64,000 nucleotides of DNA, taken from NCBI GenBank assembly GCA_000940995.1, contig CP005974.1, positions 3,472,001-3,536,000 of the forward strand. The letters are read 5' to 3'. The DNA comes from Photobacterium gaetbulicola Gung47. Its GTDB lineage: Bacteria > Pseudomonadota > Gammaproteobacteria > Enterobacterales > Vibrionaceae. A program made the position numbers and the translations under genes. The notes under the pieces are model-generated. The model made no database searches and was not told the DNA's origin. It saw only the letters and a list, made by a program, of their open reading frames with translations. This document shows positions 18,125-30,709 of this stretch, piece after piece. Within the stretch, counting starts at the first letter, position 1, and each line of letters begins with the position of its first letter.

Positions 18125-19369
18125 TTATGACTCGACAGCGTCGCTATCTTCCACGGCAATCAGCAAGCTCTCAAAAGCCGCCGCCATCGCCTCATCCGGT
18201 TCGCCCTGATACTTCTGGCTCCAGCTCAAACTGAATACCTGCTGCGGCGTAACATCGGAAAGACGGCGCTGTCCCAGGCCATTCTGTGCTTGTTGCTGCA
18301 AGTAATGCGGGGTGATCTTGGCCAGCCTGACCGCCTTGCCAGCCAACGCTTCGAGCACTTTTTCCCGCAGCAGCGCCTGCGGTGTATCCAGCTGGATATG
18401 CACCTCCAAAAACGGCTGCTCTTCTCGCGGACGCTCATCCACATCCAGCGCTTTGAGCTCTTCGAGTACCTGCTCCAGCGGTGCCGGAGACGATGGCACC
18501 TTGAGCATATCGACGGCACGCGGCACGGACAGCGGCGCGATGCTGGCGACCGATGCGCCATCGAGCTCCACCAATACCACCTGATGGTTGTATCCCCGCT
18601 CAGACATCGACAGCGGCAGCGGCGAGCCGCTGTAACGCACCTGTTCCTTCTTCGCCACACGCTGGGCCAAATGCAGGTGGCCCAGCGCCACGTATGCCAT
18701 ATCATCGGCAAAGATCGAGGCAGGTAAAGCGTGCTGGTTCCCCCCGAGCACCCTGCGCTCGGACATTTCCGACAGCTTGCCCGAGGCCATGTAGGCGTGG
18801 CCCATGCCAATCAACGCCTGTTCCGGCTGCTGAAGCTGGCGCGCCGCCTCGGTCACCTCGTCATACAAAGTCTCCACCCCTTTGATCAGGCGATCATCTT
18901 CTTCATCCAGATCTTCAGTTCGCAAATCAGCACTGCGCAGGAACGGCACCGCCAGTACCCAGGCAGCTTGCTCACCCGCCTTGTTGGTCAGCGGGACCAG
19001 CATCCGCTCGGTATCCAGCTCGCCGTCGGCAAGACGATGAATGCCACCGACGATGTGCAGGTCGAATGCCCTGAGCAGTTCATGCGGGGCATCCAGCTTG
19101 CTCGGCGAATCGTGATTGCCGCCGATCATCACCACATTCAACGCCGGCATACTTTTCGCCATTCGGGCCAAGAAACGGTACAGCATCCGCCAGGCACTCG
19201 CCGGCGGGTTGGCGGTATCAAAAATGTCACCGGCCACCAGCAGGGCGTCGACCTGCTCTTGTTCAAGGGTTTGCGCCAGCCAATCAAGAAATGCCTGGTG
19301 CTCGAAATCGCGGTTATAACCGTGCAGCTGGTGACCCAGGTGCCAGTCTGAGGTATGGAGGATCTTCAT
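18125..19369 (-). CDS. sbcD: Exonuclease subunit SbcD (Mre11-like nuclease)
   Basis: The 414-residue metallophosphatase-fold nuclease has the phosphoesterase motifs in order: HTSDWHLGH (residues 4-12), VAGDIFDTANP, GGNHDSP (about 84-90), and VALGHLHLAQRV. These supply the two-metal site that cuts DNA; the C-terminus binds SbcC. The open frame extends to 19693, but the ATG at 19369 begins exactly at the conserved MKILHTSDWHLG, so the longer reading is rejected. No strong Shine-Dalgarno is visible before this ATG. It is the first gene of sbcD-sbcC and diverges from rdgC across 150 bases. Confidence 0.95.
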   Translation of the reverse strand: MKILHTSDWHLGHQLHGYNRDFEHQAFLDWLAQTLEQEQVDALLVAGDIFDTANPPASAWRMLYRFLARMAKSMPALNVVMIGGNHDSPSKLDAPHELLRAFDLHIVGGIHRLADGELDTERMLVPLTNKAGEQAAWVLAVPFLRSADLRTEDLDEEDDRLIKGVETLYDEVTEAARQLQQPEQALIGMGHAYMASGKLSEMSERRVLGGNQHALPASIFADDMAYVALGHLHLAQRVAKKEQVRYSGSPLPLSMSERGYNHQVVLVELDGASVASIAPLSVPRAVDMLKVPSSPAPLEQVLEELKALDVDERPREEQPFLEVHIQLDTPQALLREKVLEALAGKAVRLAKITPHYLQQQAQNGLGQRRLSDVTPQQVFSLSWSQKYQGEPDEAMAAAFESLLIAVEDSDAVES

Positions 19370-19519
19370 TGCGGTCGATATGCCGTTATGGAAACACTTG
19401 TTAGGATTGTACCGCACTTTGCGGTATGCCCAAGCAGCAGAGCACGAAAACTTAAGACAAAAGCCGACCAATGCAATAAGATTGACAGCCAAATGCACAA
19501 CCAAGGATTTGTAACAGCC

Positions 19520-20434
19520 ATGATGTGGTTTAAAAACGTACTTACCTATCGCTTCAGCCGCGAGATCGACCTCAATCCTGACCAACTGGAAAAACAGCTG
19601 GAAGAGTTCCGCTTCACCCCGTGTGGCAGCCAGGATCAGCAAAAGTTTGGCTGGGTTCATGCGCTGGGTAAGCACGGCGACATGTTCACCCATGTAATTG
19701 GTGACAACATCCTGATTTGTGCGCGCAAAGAAGAAAAGATGCTGCCGGCGTCAGTGATCAAAGAGACACTGAACGAGAAAGTAGAGGCCCAGGAAGCCGA
19801 GCAAGGCCGCAAGCTGAAGAAAAGCGAAAAAGACACCATCAAAGATGAAATCGTGATGGATCTGCTGCCGCGTGCCTTCAGCCGCAAGAGCCAGACCTAC
19901 GCACTGATCATGCCAAAAGAAGGCTATGTACTGGTTGATGCTGGTAGCTTCAAGAAAGCCGAAGATCTGCTGGCGCTACTGCGCAAATCTATCGGCAGCC
20001 TGCCAGTTATCCCGGTCACACCAGAAAAACCTGCCGAGCTGACTATGACCGAGTGGGTACGCTCGAACACCTCACCTGACGGTTTCACCATCGGCGAAGA
20101 AGCGGAGCTGAAAGCCATTTTGGAAGATGGCGGTGTGATCCGCTGTAAGCAGCAGGATCTATCAAGCGATGAAATCATGGCCCACATCGAAGCCGACAAG
20201 CTGGTGACCAAGCTGTCTATCAACTGGCAGGACCGCATCGATTTCGTACTGGCTGACGATCTGTCCATCAAGCGCCTGAAGTTCTCCGACGAGCTGAAAG
20301 AGCAGAACGACGATATCGACCGCGATGAAATGGCCCAGCGTATCGATGCCGATCTATCACTGATGGCTGGCGAATTCTCTGCTTTCTTGCCGAATCTGTT
20401 CGAAGTACTAGGCGGCCTAGAAGCCAAAGCTTAG
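19520..20434 (+). CDS. rdgC: Recombination-associated protein RdgC
   Basis: RdgC forms a ring around double-stranded DNA and limits RecA loading. The product begins MMWFKNVLTYRFSREIDL and contains FTPCGSQDQQKFGWVHALG, both hallmarks of the family, and is 304 residues, the usual length (E. coli 303). The frame stays open to 19355, but homology fixes the start at the ATG pair 19520/19523. An AAGGA lies rather far upstream. It is divergent from sbcD, so two DNA-end and recombination functions share a promoter region. A promoter for the next gene lies beyond its stop. Confidence 0.95.
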   Translation: MMWFKNVLTYRFSREIDLNPDQLEKQLEEFRFTPCGSQDQQKFGWVHALGKHGDMFTHVIGDNILICARKEEKMLPASVIKETLNEKVEAQEAEQGRKLKKSEKDTIKDEIVMDLLPRAFSRKSQTYALIMPKEGYVLVDAGSFKKAEDLLALLRKSIGSLPVIPVTPEKPAELTMTEWVRSNTSPDGFTIGEEAELKAILEDGGVIRCKQQDLSSDEIMAHIEADKLVTKLSINWQDRIDFVLADDLSIKRLKFSDELKEQNDDIDRDEMAQRIDADLSLMAGEFSAFLPNLFEVLGGLEAKA

Positions 20435-20601
20435 TCAGCATGTATATTTGTGGCACTGAGTTACTCGATGCCACATTCTCTGCCTATCTCGTTCCCCCCT
20501 CGCAATACAATTAAACCACCTGATGCCCCCCTGCAGTGAAACCTTCTAATCAACTGTTTACAGTCACCAACGACTAAACTTTGCCTAATTCGGCAATAAC
20601 A

Positions 20602-20631
20602 TTGCTATTGAGGGGTAGATCACAGTAAAAT
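20602..20631 (+). promoter_or_regulatory. Probable sigma-70 promoter for trhP-yfhL
   Basis: TTGCTA and TAAAAT are separated by 18 bases, about 70 bases upstream of the trhP ATG. The 265-base gap after rdgC contains no other gene. Called from consensus only. Confidence 0.45.
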
Positions 20632-20699
20632 CCCGCCTCAACTCCGTATCCCCCTGCGATACGGCCTGATTTGCAATCAGACACTGGAATATAAGAGCT

Positions 20700-22097
20700 A
20701 TGTTTAAACCTGAATTGTTATCGCCTGCGGGCAGCCTGAAGAACATGCGCTACGCATTTGCCTACGGTGCAGATGCTGTTTACGCCGGCCAGCCACGTTA
20801 CAGCCTTCGCGTTCGTAACAACGAGTTCAACCACGAGAACCTGAAGATCGGTATCGACGAAGCGCATGCCCAGGGCAAGAAGCTTTACGTGGTATGTAAC
20901 ATTCAGCCGCATAACTCGAAACTGAAAACCTTTATCCGCGATCTGAAGCCTGTTGTGGAAATGGGGCCGGATGCACTGATCATGTCTGACCCAGGTCTTA
21001 TCATGATGGTGCGTGAGAACTTCCCTGAGATGCCGATCCACCTGTCGGTTCAGGCCAATGCCGTCAACTGGGCAACCGTGAAGTTCTGGGCCGCCAATGG
21101 CGTCGAGCGCGTGATCGTCTCTCGCGAGCTGTCTCTGGAAGAAATCGAAGAGATCCGCGAGCACTGCCCTGACACCGAGCTGGAAGTATTCGTCCACGGT
21201 GCACTTTGCATGGCTTACTCTGGCCGCTGCCTGCTATCTGGCTACATCAACAAGCGTGACCCTAACCAGGGTACCTGCACCAATGCCTGCCGCTGGGAAT
21301 ACAAAGTGGAAAAAGGCACTGAAAACGACGCCGGCCAGATCGTTGAAGAATTCAACCCTAGCGATGCCCAGGCTATCGAAGTACAGGACGAGCGCCCTGA
21401 GACAACAATCGGCCGCGGCAAGCCAACCGATGAAGTGGTACTGCTAAGCGAAGCGCACCGTCCGGAAGAGAAGATGGCAGCGTTCGAAGACGAGCACGGC
21501 ACCTACATCATGAACTCGAAAGATCTTCGTGCTATCCAGCACGTCGAGCGATTGACCAAGATGGGTGTTCACTCGCTGAAAATCGAAGGTCGTACCAAGT
21601 CATTCTACTACTGTGCCCGTACTGCACAGGTTTACCGTAAAGCGATTGATGACGCTGTTGCTGGCAAGCCATTCGACGAAAGTTTGATGGGTACTCTGGA
21701 AAGCCTAGCCCACCGTGGTTACACCGAAGGCTTCCTGCGCCGACACACCCATGATGCCTACCAGAACTACGACTATGGCTACTCAATCTCTGACAGCCAG
21801 CAGTTCGTGGGTGAGTTCACCGGTAAGCGCCGTGGCGATCTGGCTGAAGTCGAAGTGAAGAACAAGTTTGTAGTTGGTGATAGCCTTGAGCTAATGACGC
21901 CGCAGGGCAACGTGATCTTCACCCTTGAAGCGATGGAAAACCGCAAGTCTGAAGCGGTAACTGACGCCAAGGGTAACGGCCACTTCGTGTTTATCCCAGT
22001 ACCAGAAGATATGGATCTGGCATACGGCCTACTGATGCGTAACCTAAACTCAGGTGAGAACACCCGTAACCCACACGCACCAAAAGACGGTAAGTAA
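20700..22097 (+). CDS. trhP: tRNA hydroxylation protein TrhP (YegQ), peptidase U32 family
   Basis: The 465-residue protein starts MFKPELLSPAGSLKNMRYAFAYGADAVYAG, typical of U32-family TrhP/YegQ. It has the U32 signature in EVFVHGALCMAYSGRCLLSGYINKRDPNQGTCTNACRWEY, whose Cys residues match the Fe-S ligands proposed for this family. TrhP takes part in prephenate-dependent 5-hydroxyuridine formation at tRNA position 34. The downstream ferredoxin gene yfhL, five bases after the stop, is a recurrent neighbour in Vibrionaceae and probably supplies electrons or cluster integrity. The older label collagenase-like protease is not supported as an in vivo role. Confidence 0.93.
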   Translation: MFKPELLSPAGSLKNMRYAFAYGADAVYAGQPRYSLRVRNNEFNHENLKIGIDEAHAQGKKLYVVCNIQPHNSKLKTFIRDLKPVVEMGPDALIMSDPGLIMMVRENFPEMPIHLSVQANAVNWATVKFWAANGVERVIVSRELSLEEIEEIREHCPDTELEVFVHGALCMAYSGRCLLSGYINKRDPNQGTCTNACRWEYKVEKGTENDAGQIVEEFNPSDAQAIEVQDERPETTIGRGKPTDEVVLLSEAHRPEEKMAAFEDEHGTYIMNSKDLRAIQHVERLTKMGVHSLKIEGRTKSFYYCARTAQVYRKAIDDAVAGKPFDESLMGTLESLAHRGYTEGFLRRHTHDAYQNYDYGYSISDSQQFVGEFTGKRRGDLAEVEVKNKFVVGDSLELMTPQGNVIFTLEAMENRKSEAVTDAKGNGHFVFIPVPEDMDLAYGLLMRNLNSGENTRNPHAPKDGK

Positions 22098-22102
22098 TCG
22101 CC

Positions 22103-22357
22103 ATGGCACTACTTATTACCAGTAAGTGCATTAACTGCGACATGTGTGATCCCGAGTGTCCGAACGAGGCGATCACCATGGGGGCCGAAATCTACGAAAT
22201 CGACCCGGACAAATGCACCGAGTGTAAAGGACATTACGACAAGCCGACGTGCCAGTCGGTGTGTCCGATCACCAACTGTATCATTACCGATCCCGACAAC
22301 ATCGAGACAGAAGAAGCCCTGTTCGAAAAATTTGTCACCCTGCAGGGATTGGCATAA
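22103..22357 (+). CDS. yfhL: YfhL-type 2[4Fe-4S] ferredoxin
   Basis: The 84-residue protein has a first cluster motif C9-x2-C12-x2-C15-x3-C19 and a second, longer set around C38, C41, C50, C54 and C59, characteristic of Alvin/YfhL ferredoxins with an insertion between the second-cluster cysteines. It is a small cytoplasmic electron carrier. It lies five bases after trhP and is probably cotranscribed; a link to tRNA hydroxylation is known for this pair in the family. A strong hairpin terminator follows 7 bases after the stop. Confidence 0.93.
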   Translation: MALLITSKCINCDMCDPECPNEAITMGAEIYEIDPDKCTECKGHYDKPTCQSVCPITNCIITDPDNIETEEALFEKFVTLQGLA

Positions 22358-22364
22358 AAGAAAA

Positions 22365-22387
22365 AGCGCCGAAAGGCGCTTTTTTTG
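22365..22387 (+). terminator. Intrinsic terminator after yfhL
   Basis: AGCGCC-GAAA-GGCGCT followed by TTTTTTT, a textbook terminator with a GNRA-type tetraloop. The preceding A run could also serve the convergent mepA. Confidence 0.9.
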
Positions 22388-22392
22388 TCTCT

Positions 22393-23238
22393 TCAGTTTG
22401 GCCCTTCACTCGGTTTTCTAAGCAGGGCCAAGCACTGTGATGGCGGAATGGGCTTTGCTTTGGGCTTTTTCTTCACCTTGGCAACTTTTTCCCTTTTCGG
22501 TTTTGGCTTAGGTTTCCAAGAAGCAAGCTCGGCACCACACCCATCACCCGCTGGTGGTGCGGGTTGTGCTTTACAATTGCTGTCCCCGTCAGGGCAATGC
22601 AATCTGACATGGAAGTGGTAATAATGCCCCCACCAAGGCCTGACTTTCTGTAGCCAAGTCCTATCTGTCCATTCCCGCTGGCACAGCTGCTCTTTAATCA
22701 CCGGATGGACAAATATTCTGGCGACCCGCTCATCCGCTGCAGCCAACTGGACCATCAAGGCTTGTTGCTCCCCCCAGTTTTTCTTGTTTATCTTGTATTG
22801 CTTGATGTGCACCATGGGCAAGGGCTGGACATCAATCAGCTCTTCCTCGCTAAGAGGGCCATCGCTGAGCTTAAGCCAAATATCCGCATCGAGCCCGGTC
22901 TGGTGGCTGTTATGTCCCGATGAGAAACGTCCGCCCCTTGGCATCGCAATATCACCGACCAGCAACTGACCCAACTCCAATTTATGAACACTGTTTGATA
23001 AATCATGAAGGAAACGGATCATCGACTCGTGACCATAATATCGCCCTCGCTGCGATCGCATCACCTGATACCCTTCCCCTTCTAACGGCAAAGGTTCGGC
23101 ACCTGCTAGACAACCGTTATTGTATGTACCAATCGACTCCGACTCGCCCTGACTCGGAACCTTCACAGTTTCCCACGGGCTGGCAGATACCGGCAAGCCC
23201 AACGCAATACCCAGCAATAGGGAAAAAAAGTACCTCAT
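22393..23238 (-). CDS. mepA: Penicillin-insensitive murein endopeptidase MepA
   Basis: The 281-residue precursor has an N-terminal signal (MRYFFSLLLGIALGLPVSAS). It carries the LAS metallopeptidase zinc motif SSGHNSHQTGLDADIW, with His at about 112 and Asp at about 119, and a distal WWGHYYHFHVRLHCP supplying the third ligand. MepA cuts D-alanyl-meso-diaminopimelate cross-links in the periplasm. Conserved cysteines at NGCLAG, QLCQREW and LHCPDGDSNC suggest disulfides. The C-terminus has a Lys/Pro-rich tail (KPKPKPKREKVAKVKKK), an unusually basic extension. The ATG follows AAGGAACAGATAGGC. It is convergent with yfhL. Confidence 0.94.
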   Translation of the reverse strand: MRYFFSLLLGIALGLPVSASPWETVKVPSQGESESIGTYNNGCLAGAEPLPLEGEGYQVMRSQRGRYYGHESMIRFLHDLSNSVHKLELGQLLVGDIAMPRGGRFSSGHNSHQTGLDADIWLKLSDGPLSEEELIDVQPLPMVHIKQYKINKKNWGEQQALMVQLAAADERVARIFVHPVIKEQLCQREWTDRTWLQKVRPWWGHYYHFHVRLHCPDGDSNCKAQPAPPAGDGCGAELASWKPKPKPKREKVAKVKKKPKAKPIPPSQCLALLRKPSEGPN

Positions 23239-23354
23239 GCCTATCTGTTCCTTTTGTCACTTTTTTATCCGCATACTTTTGAGCATAGCAAGCCACAAAA
23301 AAGCTGCCCGCAGGCAGCTTGATCATTTAGGATCGGCAAACAAGATGGCGATCT

Positions 23355-24335
23355 TTATTTCATCTGCTGATCCAGATTCAAAATGGTCAGGGCATTGCTG
23401 ACGCTGGTTGCCAGTACATCAACCACACCAGAGCGCAGTGCACCGAGCAGGGCCAGTGCCTTACTGTTCTCGGCAGCGGTTACCACAACTGTCGGTATAT
23501 GGCGCAGCTCTTCCATCGTCAATCCGATCACCCTGTCGCTCATCATGGTATCGGCACGTAGGCCCTGGCTATCAAAAAAGTCATAACCGGCGATATCACC
23601 TACCACTCCTTTGCGGATCCTAGCTTCGACGATCTCCTGAGGGGTAAACCAGCCCAACTTCACCATGTGGCTGTTCTCATTCATATCCCCGACACCAACC
23701 AGTGCCACATCAGCGCGCCTTGCCCGATCAAGGGTCTCCTTCACCGTACCATTCTTCATAAAGGCTTCTTTTACCTTGATATCTTCCACATAGGCTGGCG
23801 CATACAAAGTCTCACTGATGCCATCGTATTTCTTGGCGAGCTGGCGGCAGATATGATCGGCATTGATCGCATTACCGGAGCGGTGAGTTCCCCCAATCCC
23901 CGAGACAAAGCGGCAATTACGGTGAGGAACAACCCCGACATGGCTGGCGATTGAGGCAATATTACGTCCTTGACCGACGCTGACTACCATATCATCGGTC
24001 AGTATGGAGGACAGATAACTCGACACCAGGCTGGCCACCTGCTGACGCTGGCTTTCATCATCAGGCTGATCAAGGGCAATCAGCGCCCGCTTCAAATTAA
24101 AGCGATCTACCAGCTGCTGCTCCAGTTTCTCACTAAATACCGGGTGATACTTCACGGTAATTTCAACTACCCCCTCGTCTCTGGCACGGCGCAGCAAACG
24201 GCCGACTTTGGCACGAGACATCCCAAACATCTTGGAGATTTCTTCCTGGGTAGCCCCATCCTGATAATAGGCGATGGCAATCTCAGTAAGCAGATCGCTG
24301 TCTACATGGGTGGTGTCATTATGGGGCGCTGTCAT
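23355..24335 (-). CDS. SorC/DeoR-type sugar-sensing transcriptional regulator
   Basis: An N-terminal helix-turn-helix (YYQDGATQEEISKMFGMSRAKVGRLLRRARDEG, about residues 25-57) is followed by the SorC-type effector domain with VSVGQGRNIASIASHV and VALVGVGDMNENSHMVKLGWFT. Such proteins bind phosphorylated sugars and repress or activate catabolic operons. Two ATGs are possible; the one at 24335 has AAAGG at a proper distance, whereas 24341 lies directly against it. No sugar operon is adjacent, so the target and effector cannot be named. Downstream is a 116-base gap to mepA; upstream lies the rRNA operon end. Confidence 0.85.
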   Translation of the reverse strand: MTAPHNDTTHVDSDLLTEIAIAYYQDGATQEEISKMFGMSRAKVGRLLRRARDEGVVEITVKYHPVFSEKLEQQLVDRFNLKRALIALDQPDDESQRQQVASLVSSYLSSILTDDMVVSVGQGRNIASIASHVGVVPHRNCRFVSGIGGTHRSGNAINADHICRQLAKKYDGISETLYAPAYVEDIKVKEAFMKNGTVKETLDRARRADVALVGVGDMNENSHMVKLGWFTPQEIVEARIRKGVVGDIAGYDFFDSQGLRADTMMSDRVIGLTMEELRHIPTVVVTAAENSKALALLGALRSGVVDVLATSVSNALTILNLDQQMK

Positions 24336-24341
24336 GGCCAT

Positions 24342-24633
24342 ACCTTTTATTACTAACTAAGGGTTACAAATAGGGATTAATCTGAAAGGCTATTTTAGCG
24401 GTTATCGGAAAAGACAGCGAGAGCCAGACTCGGACAGCCTGCCGAAATGAAACACCGTCCTTCGTTCAGCTCCCGGAAGTAAAATATCCCTTTTGCTGCA
24501 CAAGAAGAAAAACCTAAACTTGGCCGTCACCAAACCTCAAGTAAGCATATGATTTTAAACAACTTAAATTCACGCGCAGCTTTTGTGGCATTATAGTCAA
24601 AAAGCTAAAATAGCTGTACTGTGCATACGAACA
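24342..24633. other. Intergenic stretch with no recognised gene
   Basis: About 290 bases between the regulator and the end of the rRNA operon. It presumably holds the regulator's promoter on the minus strand. I see no ORF, RNA family or strong repeat in it apart from the direct-repeat edge that begins near 24615. Confidence 0.4.
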
Positions 24634-24658
24634 ATCCCCAGCATTGCTGCTAGGGACT
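24634..24658 (-). terminator. Terminator of the most distal tRNA-Asp-like unit
   Basis: On the minus strand AGTCCC, an inner AGCA-GCAA-TGCT and GGGGAT form a hairpin followed by TGTTCG. It is a near copy of the hairpin at 24790-24815. Confidence 0.6.
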
Positions 24659-24665
24659 TAATAAG

Positions 24666-24772
24666 TGGCGGAGGGCTGGGGTCGCACACGACCGGGACTC
24701 GAACCCGCGCCCCCCGGCGTGACAGGCCGCTGTCTTCAAGGTTAATAGGCTAACCAACTGAACTACCGCTCT
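24666..24772 (-). pseudogene. Decayed tRNA-Asp-like gene (copy 1)
   Basis: Reading the minus strand, the segment has a tRNA-Asp-like 5' part (GAGCGGTAGTTCAGTTGG), the GTC anticodon loop (CCTGTCACGCCGG), the T arm (CGCGGGTTCGAGTCCCG) and a 3' CCGCCA. It is interrupted by an extra segment on the 5' side of the anticodon arm and by about 17 bases between the T arm and the acceptor strand. That second insert contains a self-complementary GGTCG-TGTG-CGACC. The acceptor stem no longer pairs well, so a functional tRNA-Asp is unlikely. Confidence 0.75.
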
Positions 24773-24789
24773 GTACTGCACATACAAAA

Positions 24790-24815
24790 AGTCCCCAGCA
24801 TTGCTGCTAGGGACT
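24790..24815 (-). terminator. Terminator between the two decayed tRNA-Asp-like units
   Basis: On the minus strand AGTCCC-T-AGCA-GCAA-TGCT-GGGGACT is followed by TTTTTG, a good intrinsic terminator. The same hairpin recurs at 24634-24658. Confidence 0.75.
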
Positions 24816-24822
24816 TAATGAT

Positions 24823-24890
24823 TGGCGGAGGGCCGGGCTGGCGCACCAGCGGGACTCATTCGCCAACAAGGCGAACATAACCGACAGATG
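24823..24890 (-). pseudogene. tRNA-Asp-like remnant (copy 2), 3' half only
   Basis: Minus-strand sequence keeps GAGTCCCG and CCCTCCGCCA of tRNA-Asp, but the D and anticodon arms are replaced by a perfect hairpin TTCGCC-TTGTT-GGCGAA. As in copy 1, an insert follows the T-arm remnant, here with self-complementary GCTGG-TGCG-CCAGC. It cannot be a tRNA as it stands. Confidence 0.6.
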
Positions 24891-24895
24891 TAAAA

Positions 24896-24919
24896 AAGCC
24901 CCGTCTTTCGACGAGGCTT
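24896..24919 (-). terminator. Terminator after tRNA-Asp / rRNA operon
   Basis: AAGCCTCGTC-GAAA-GACGGGGCTT followed by TTTTA on the minus strand, immediately downstream of the intact tRNA-Asp. This should end most rRNA operon transcripts. Confidence 0.85.
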
Positions 24920-24928
24920 CTTAATAAG

Positions 24929-25005
24929 TGGCGGAGTGGACGGGACTCGAACCCGCGACCCCCGGCGTGACAGGCCGGTATTCTAACCAACTGAACTACC
25001 ACTCC
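24929..25005 (-). tRNA. tRNA-Asp (GTC)
   Basis: A 77-base cloverleaf including an encoded CCA: acceptor GGAGTGG / CCACTCC, discriminator G, D arm with AGTTGGTTAGA, anticodon loop CCTGTCACG with GTC, and T arm GGGTTCGAGTCCC. It lies just after 5S rRNA as the last stable RNA of the operon. Confidence 0.97.
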
Positions 25006-25019
25006 GCACTAAATTGGAA

Positions 25020-25136
25020 GCCTGGCGATGTCCTACTCTCACATGGGGAGGCCCCACACTACCATCGGCGCTACTGCGTTTCACTGCTGAGTTCGGCATG
25101 GGATCAGGTGGGTCCACAGCGCTATGGTCGCCAAGC
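25020..25136 (-). rRNA. 5S ribosomal RNA
   Basis: About 117 bases on the minus strand from GCTTGGCGACCATAGCGCTG to a complementary ATCGCCAGGC end, with the conserved core CCATGCCGAACTCAG. It lies between 23S and tRNA-Asp. Confidence 0.96.
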
Positions 25137-25220
25137 AAAATTCTTACAATCTTAGAAAGCTGATGTTCTCAACACTCATCCAAGTGTTCGTGGAGTCCGT
25201 TAAAACCCCTTGGGTGTTGT

Positions 25221-28123
<2,903 letters not shown>

Positions 28124-28316
28124 ATACAACCCCAAGGGGTCTGTTCGTATGGCTCAACAACCAAGGTTGTTCATCTGAGTATGATGAACTGTGTTTCGCC
28201 GGACTCTTACACAAGACACTTGAATGTGTGTTGCTTGAGAACTCGTTTCTACTTATTAAGTAGAAACTATTTAGTATTGAATTCAGAGAATTCAATTTAC
28301 TAGTCAGCTTTCCAGA

Positions 28317-28329
28317 TTGTTAAAGAGCA
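28317..28329 (-). promoter_or_regulatory. boxA antitermination site before 23S
   Basis: TGCTCTTTAACAA on the minus strand in the 16S-23S spacer matches the rRNA boxA element bound by NusB/NusE. Confidence 0.8.
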
Positions 28330-28456
28330 TGTGTTTATCGTGAGATAACCACTTTCTAATTAATTTCGGCCGGGCCGCGCAGGCGGCAAAAAAAGCGGAC
28401 TCAACAAAGTTAACCTTCATTGAATCTGCGTATCCGTGCAGAAAATACTTAGAGAG

Positions 28457-28532
28457 TGGTGGGCGATACCGGGCTCGAACCAGTGACCCCCTCCTTGTAA
28501 GGGAGGTGCTCTCCCAACTGAGCTAATCGCCC
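28457..28532 (-). tRNA. tRNA-Val (TAC)
   Basis: 76 bases with encoded CCA; acceptor GGGCGAT / ATCGCCC, anticodon loop CTTACAA with TAC. Third tRNA of the 16S-23S spacer. Confidence 0.97.
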
Positions 28533-28563
28533 ACGACAGTTTTAATTCCTTCGTGAGAAAGAA

Positions 28564-28639
28564 TGGTGGGTCGTGCAGGATTCGAACCTGCGACCAATTG
28601 ATTAAAAGTCAACTGCTCTACCAACTGAGCTAACGACCC
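28564..28639 (-). tRNA. tRNA-Lys (TTT)
   Basis: 76 bases with encoded CCA; acceptor GGGTCGT / ACGACCC, anticodon loop CTTTTAA with TTT. Second tRNA of the spacer. Confidence 0.97.
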
Positions 28640-28640
28640 G

Positions 28641-28716
28641 TGGCGTCCCATAGGGGAGTCGAACCCCTGTTACCGCCGTGAAAGGGCGGTGTCCTAGGCC
28701 TCTAGACGAATGGGAC
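28641..28716 (-). tRNA. tRNA-Glu (TTC)
   Basis: 76 bases with encoded CCA; acceptor GTCCCAT / ATGGGAC, anticodon loop CTTTCAC with TTC. It is adjacent (one base) to tRNA-Lys and is the first tRNA after 16S. Confidence 0.97.
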
Positions 28717-28832
28717 TAAGTGTTTGGTTAATGTGTTGGGCACACTAACGAGGATAGCCAATGCTACCCTTGCTCTCTTACATTTCGACCAAGCAATCTG
28801 TGTGGACACTGCATAAAACGCAGTCATATCGT

Positions 28833-30398
<1,566 letters not shown>

Positions 30399-30528
30399 AA
30401 AGTTTTGGCTCAGTGATTACTGATAAATTGACTGTGCTGATACCGAAGTATCAATTTGGTCACTCAGCTCACTGATAAATCTTTTTGACTATCATTTCAC
30501 GAGTGCCCACACAGATTGCATGGTCAAA

Positions 30529-30541
30529 TTGTTAAAGAACA
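30529..30541 (-). promoter_or_regulatory. boxA antitermination site in rRNA leader
   Basis: TGTTCTTTAACAA on the minus strand, about 130 bases before 16S, matches the leader boxA. Confidence 0.8.
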
Positions 30542-30593
30542 ATGCTGACTGGTTAGCGGCTTAAGTTGCCGTGCTCCGTGTCAGTGAGGTGGC

Positions 30594-30621
30594 ATTATAG
30601 GGAGAGATTTTGTGAGGGCAA
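30594..30621 (-). promoter_or_regulatory. rRNA operon promoter
   Basis: Minus-strand TTGCCC and TATAAT with a 16-base spacer, followed by a GC-rich discriminator (GCCACC) and AT-rich upstream sequence (an A/T run like an UP element). This is the layout of a growth-rate-regulated rrn promoter. Confidence 0.8.
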
Positions 30622-30709
30622 TAGTTTTTTCAAGAAAAAAGGCCAAGCGAACAAACTTTAAACAGGGCGGTAATTTTCGACTATTTTATGACTCTACCTA
30701 CGCAGGAAA

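Noticed and set aside
19370..19693. N-terminal extension of sbcD (to 19693)
   Set aside because: The extension crosses the divergent rdgC start region and does not look like the family; the ATG at 19369 begins at the conserved motif.
24666..24890. Functional second and third tRNA-Asp genes
   Set aside because: The acceptor and anticodon arms are interrupted or missing, so aminoacylation is not expected; they are listed as pseudogenes.
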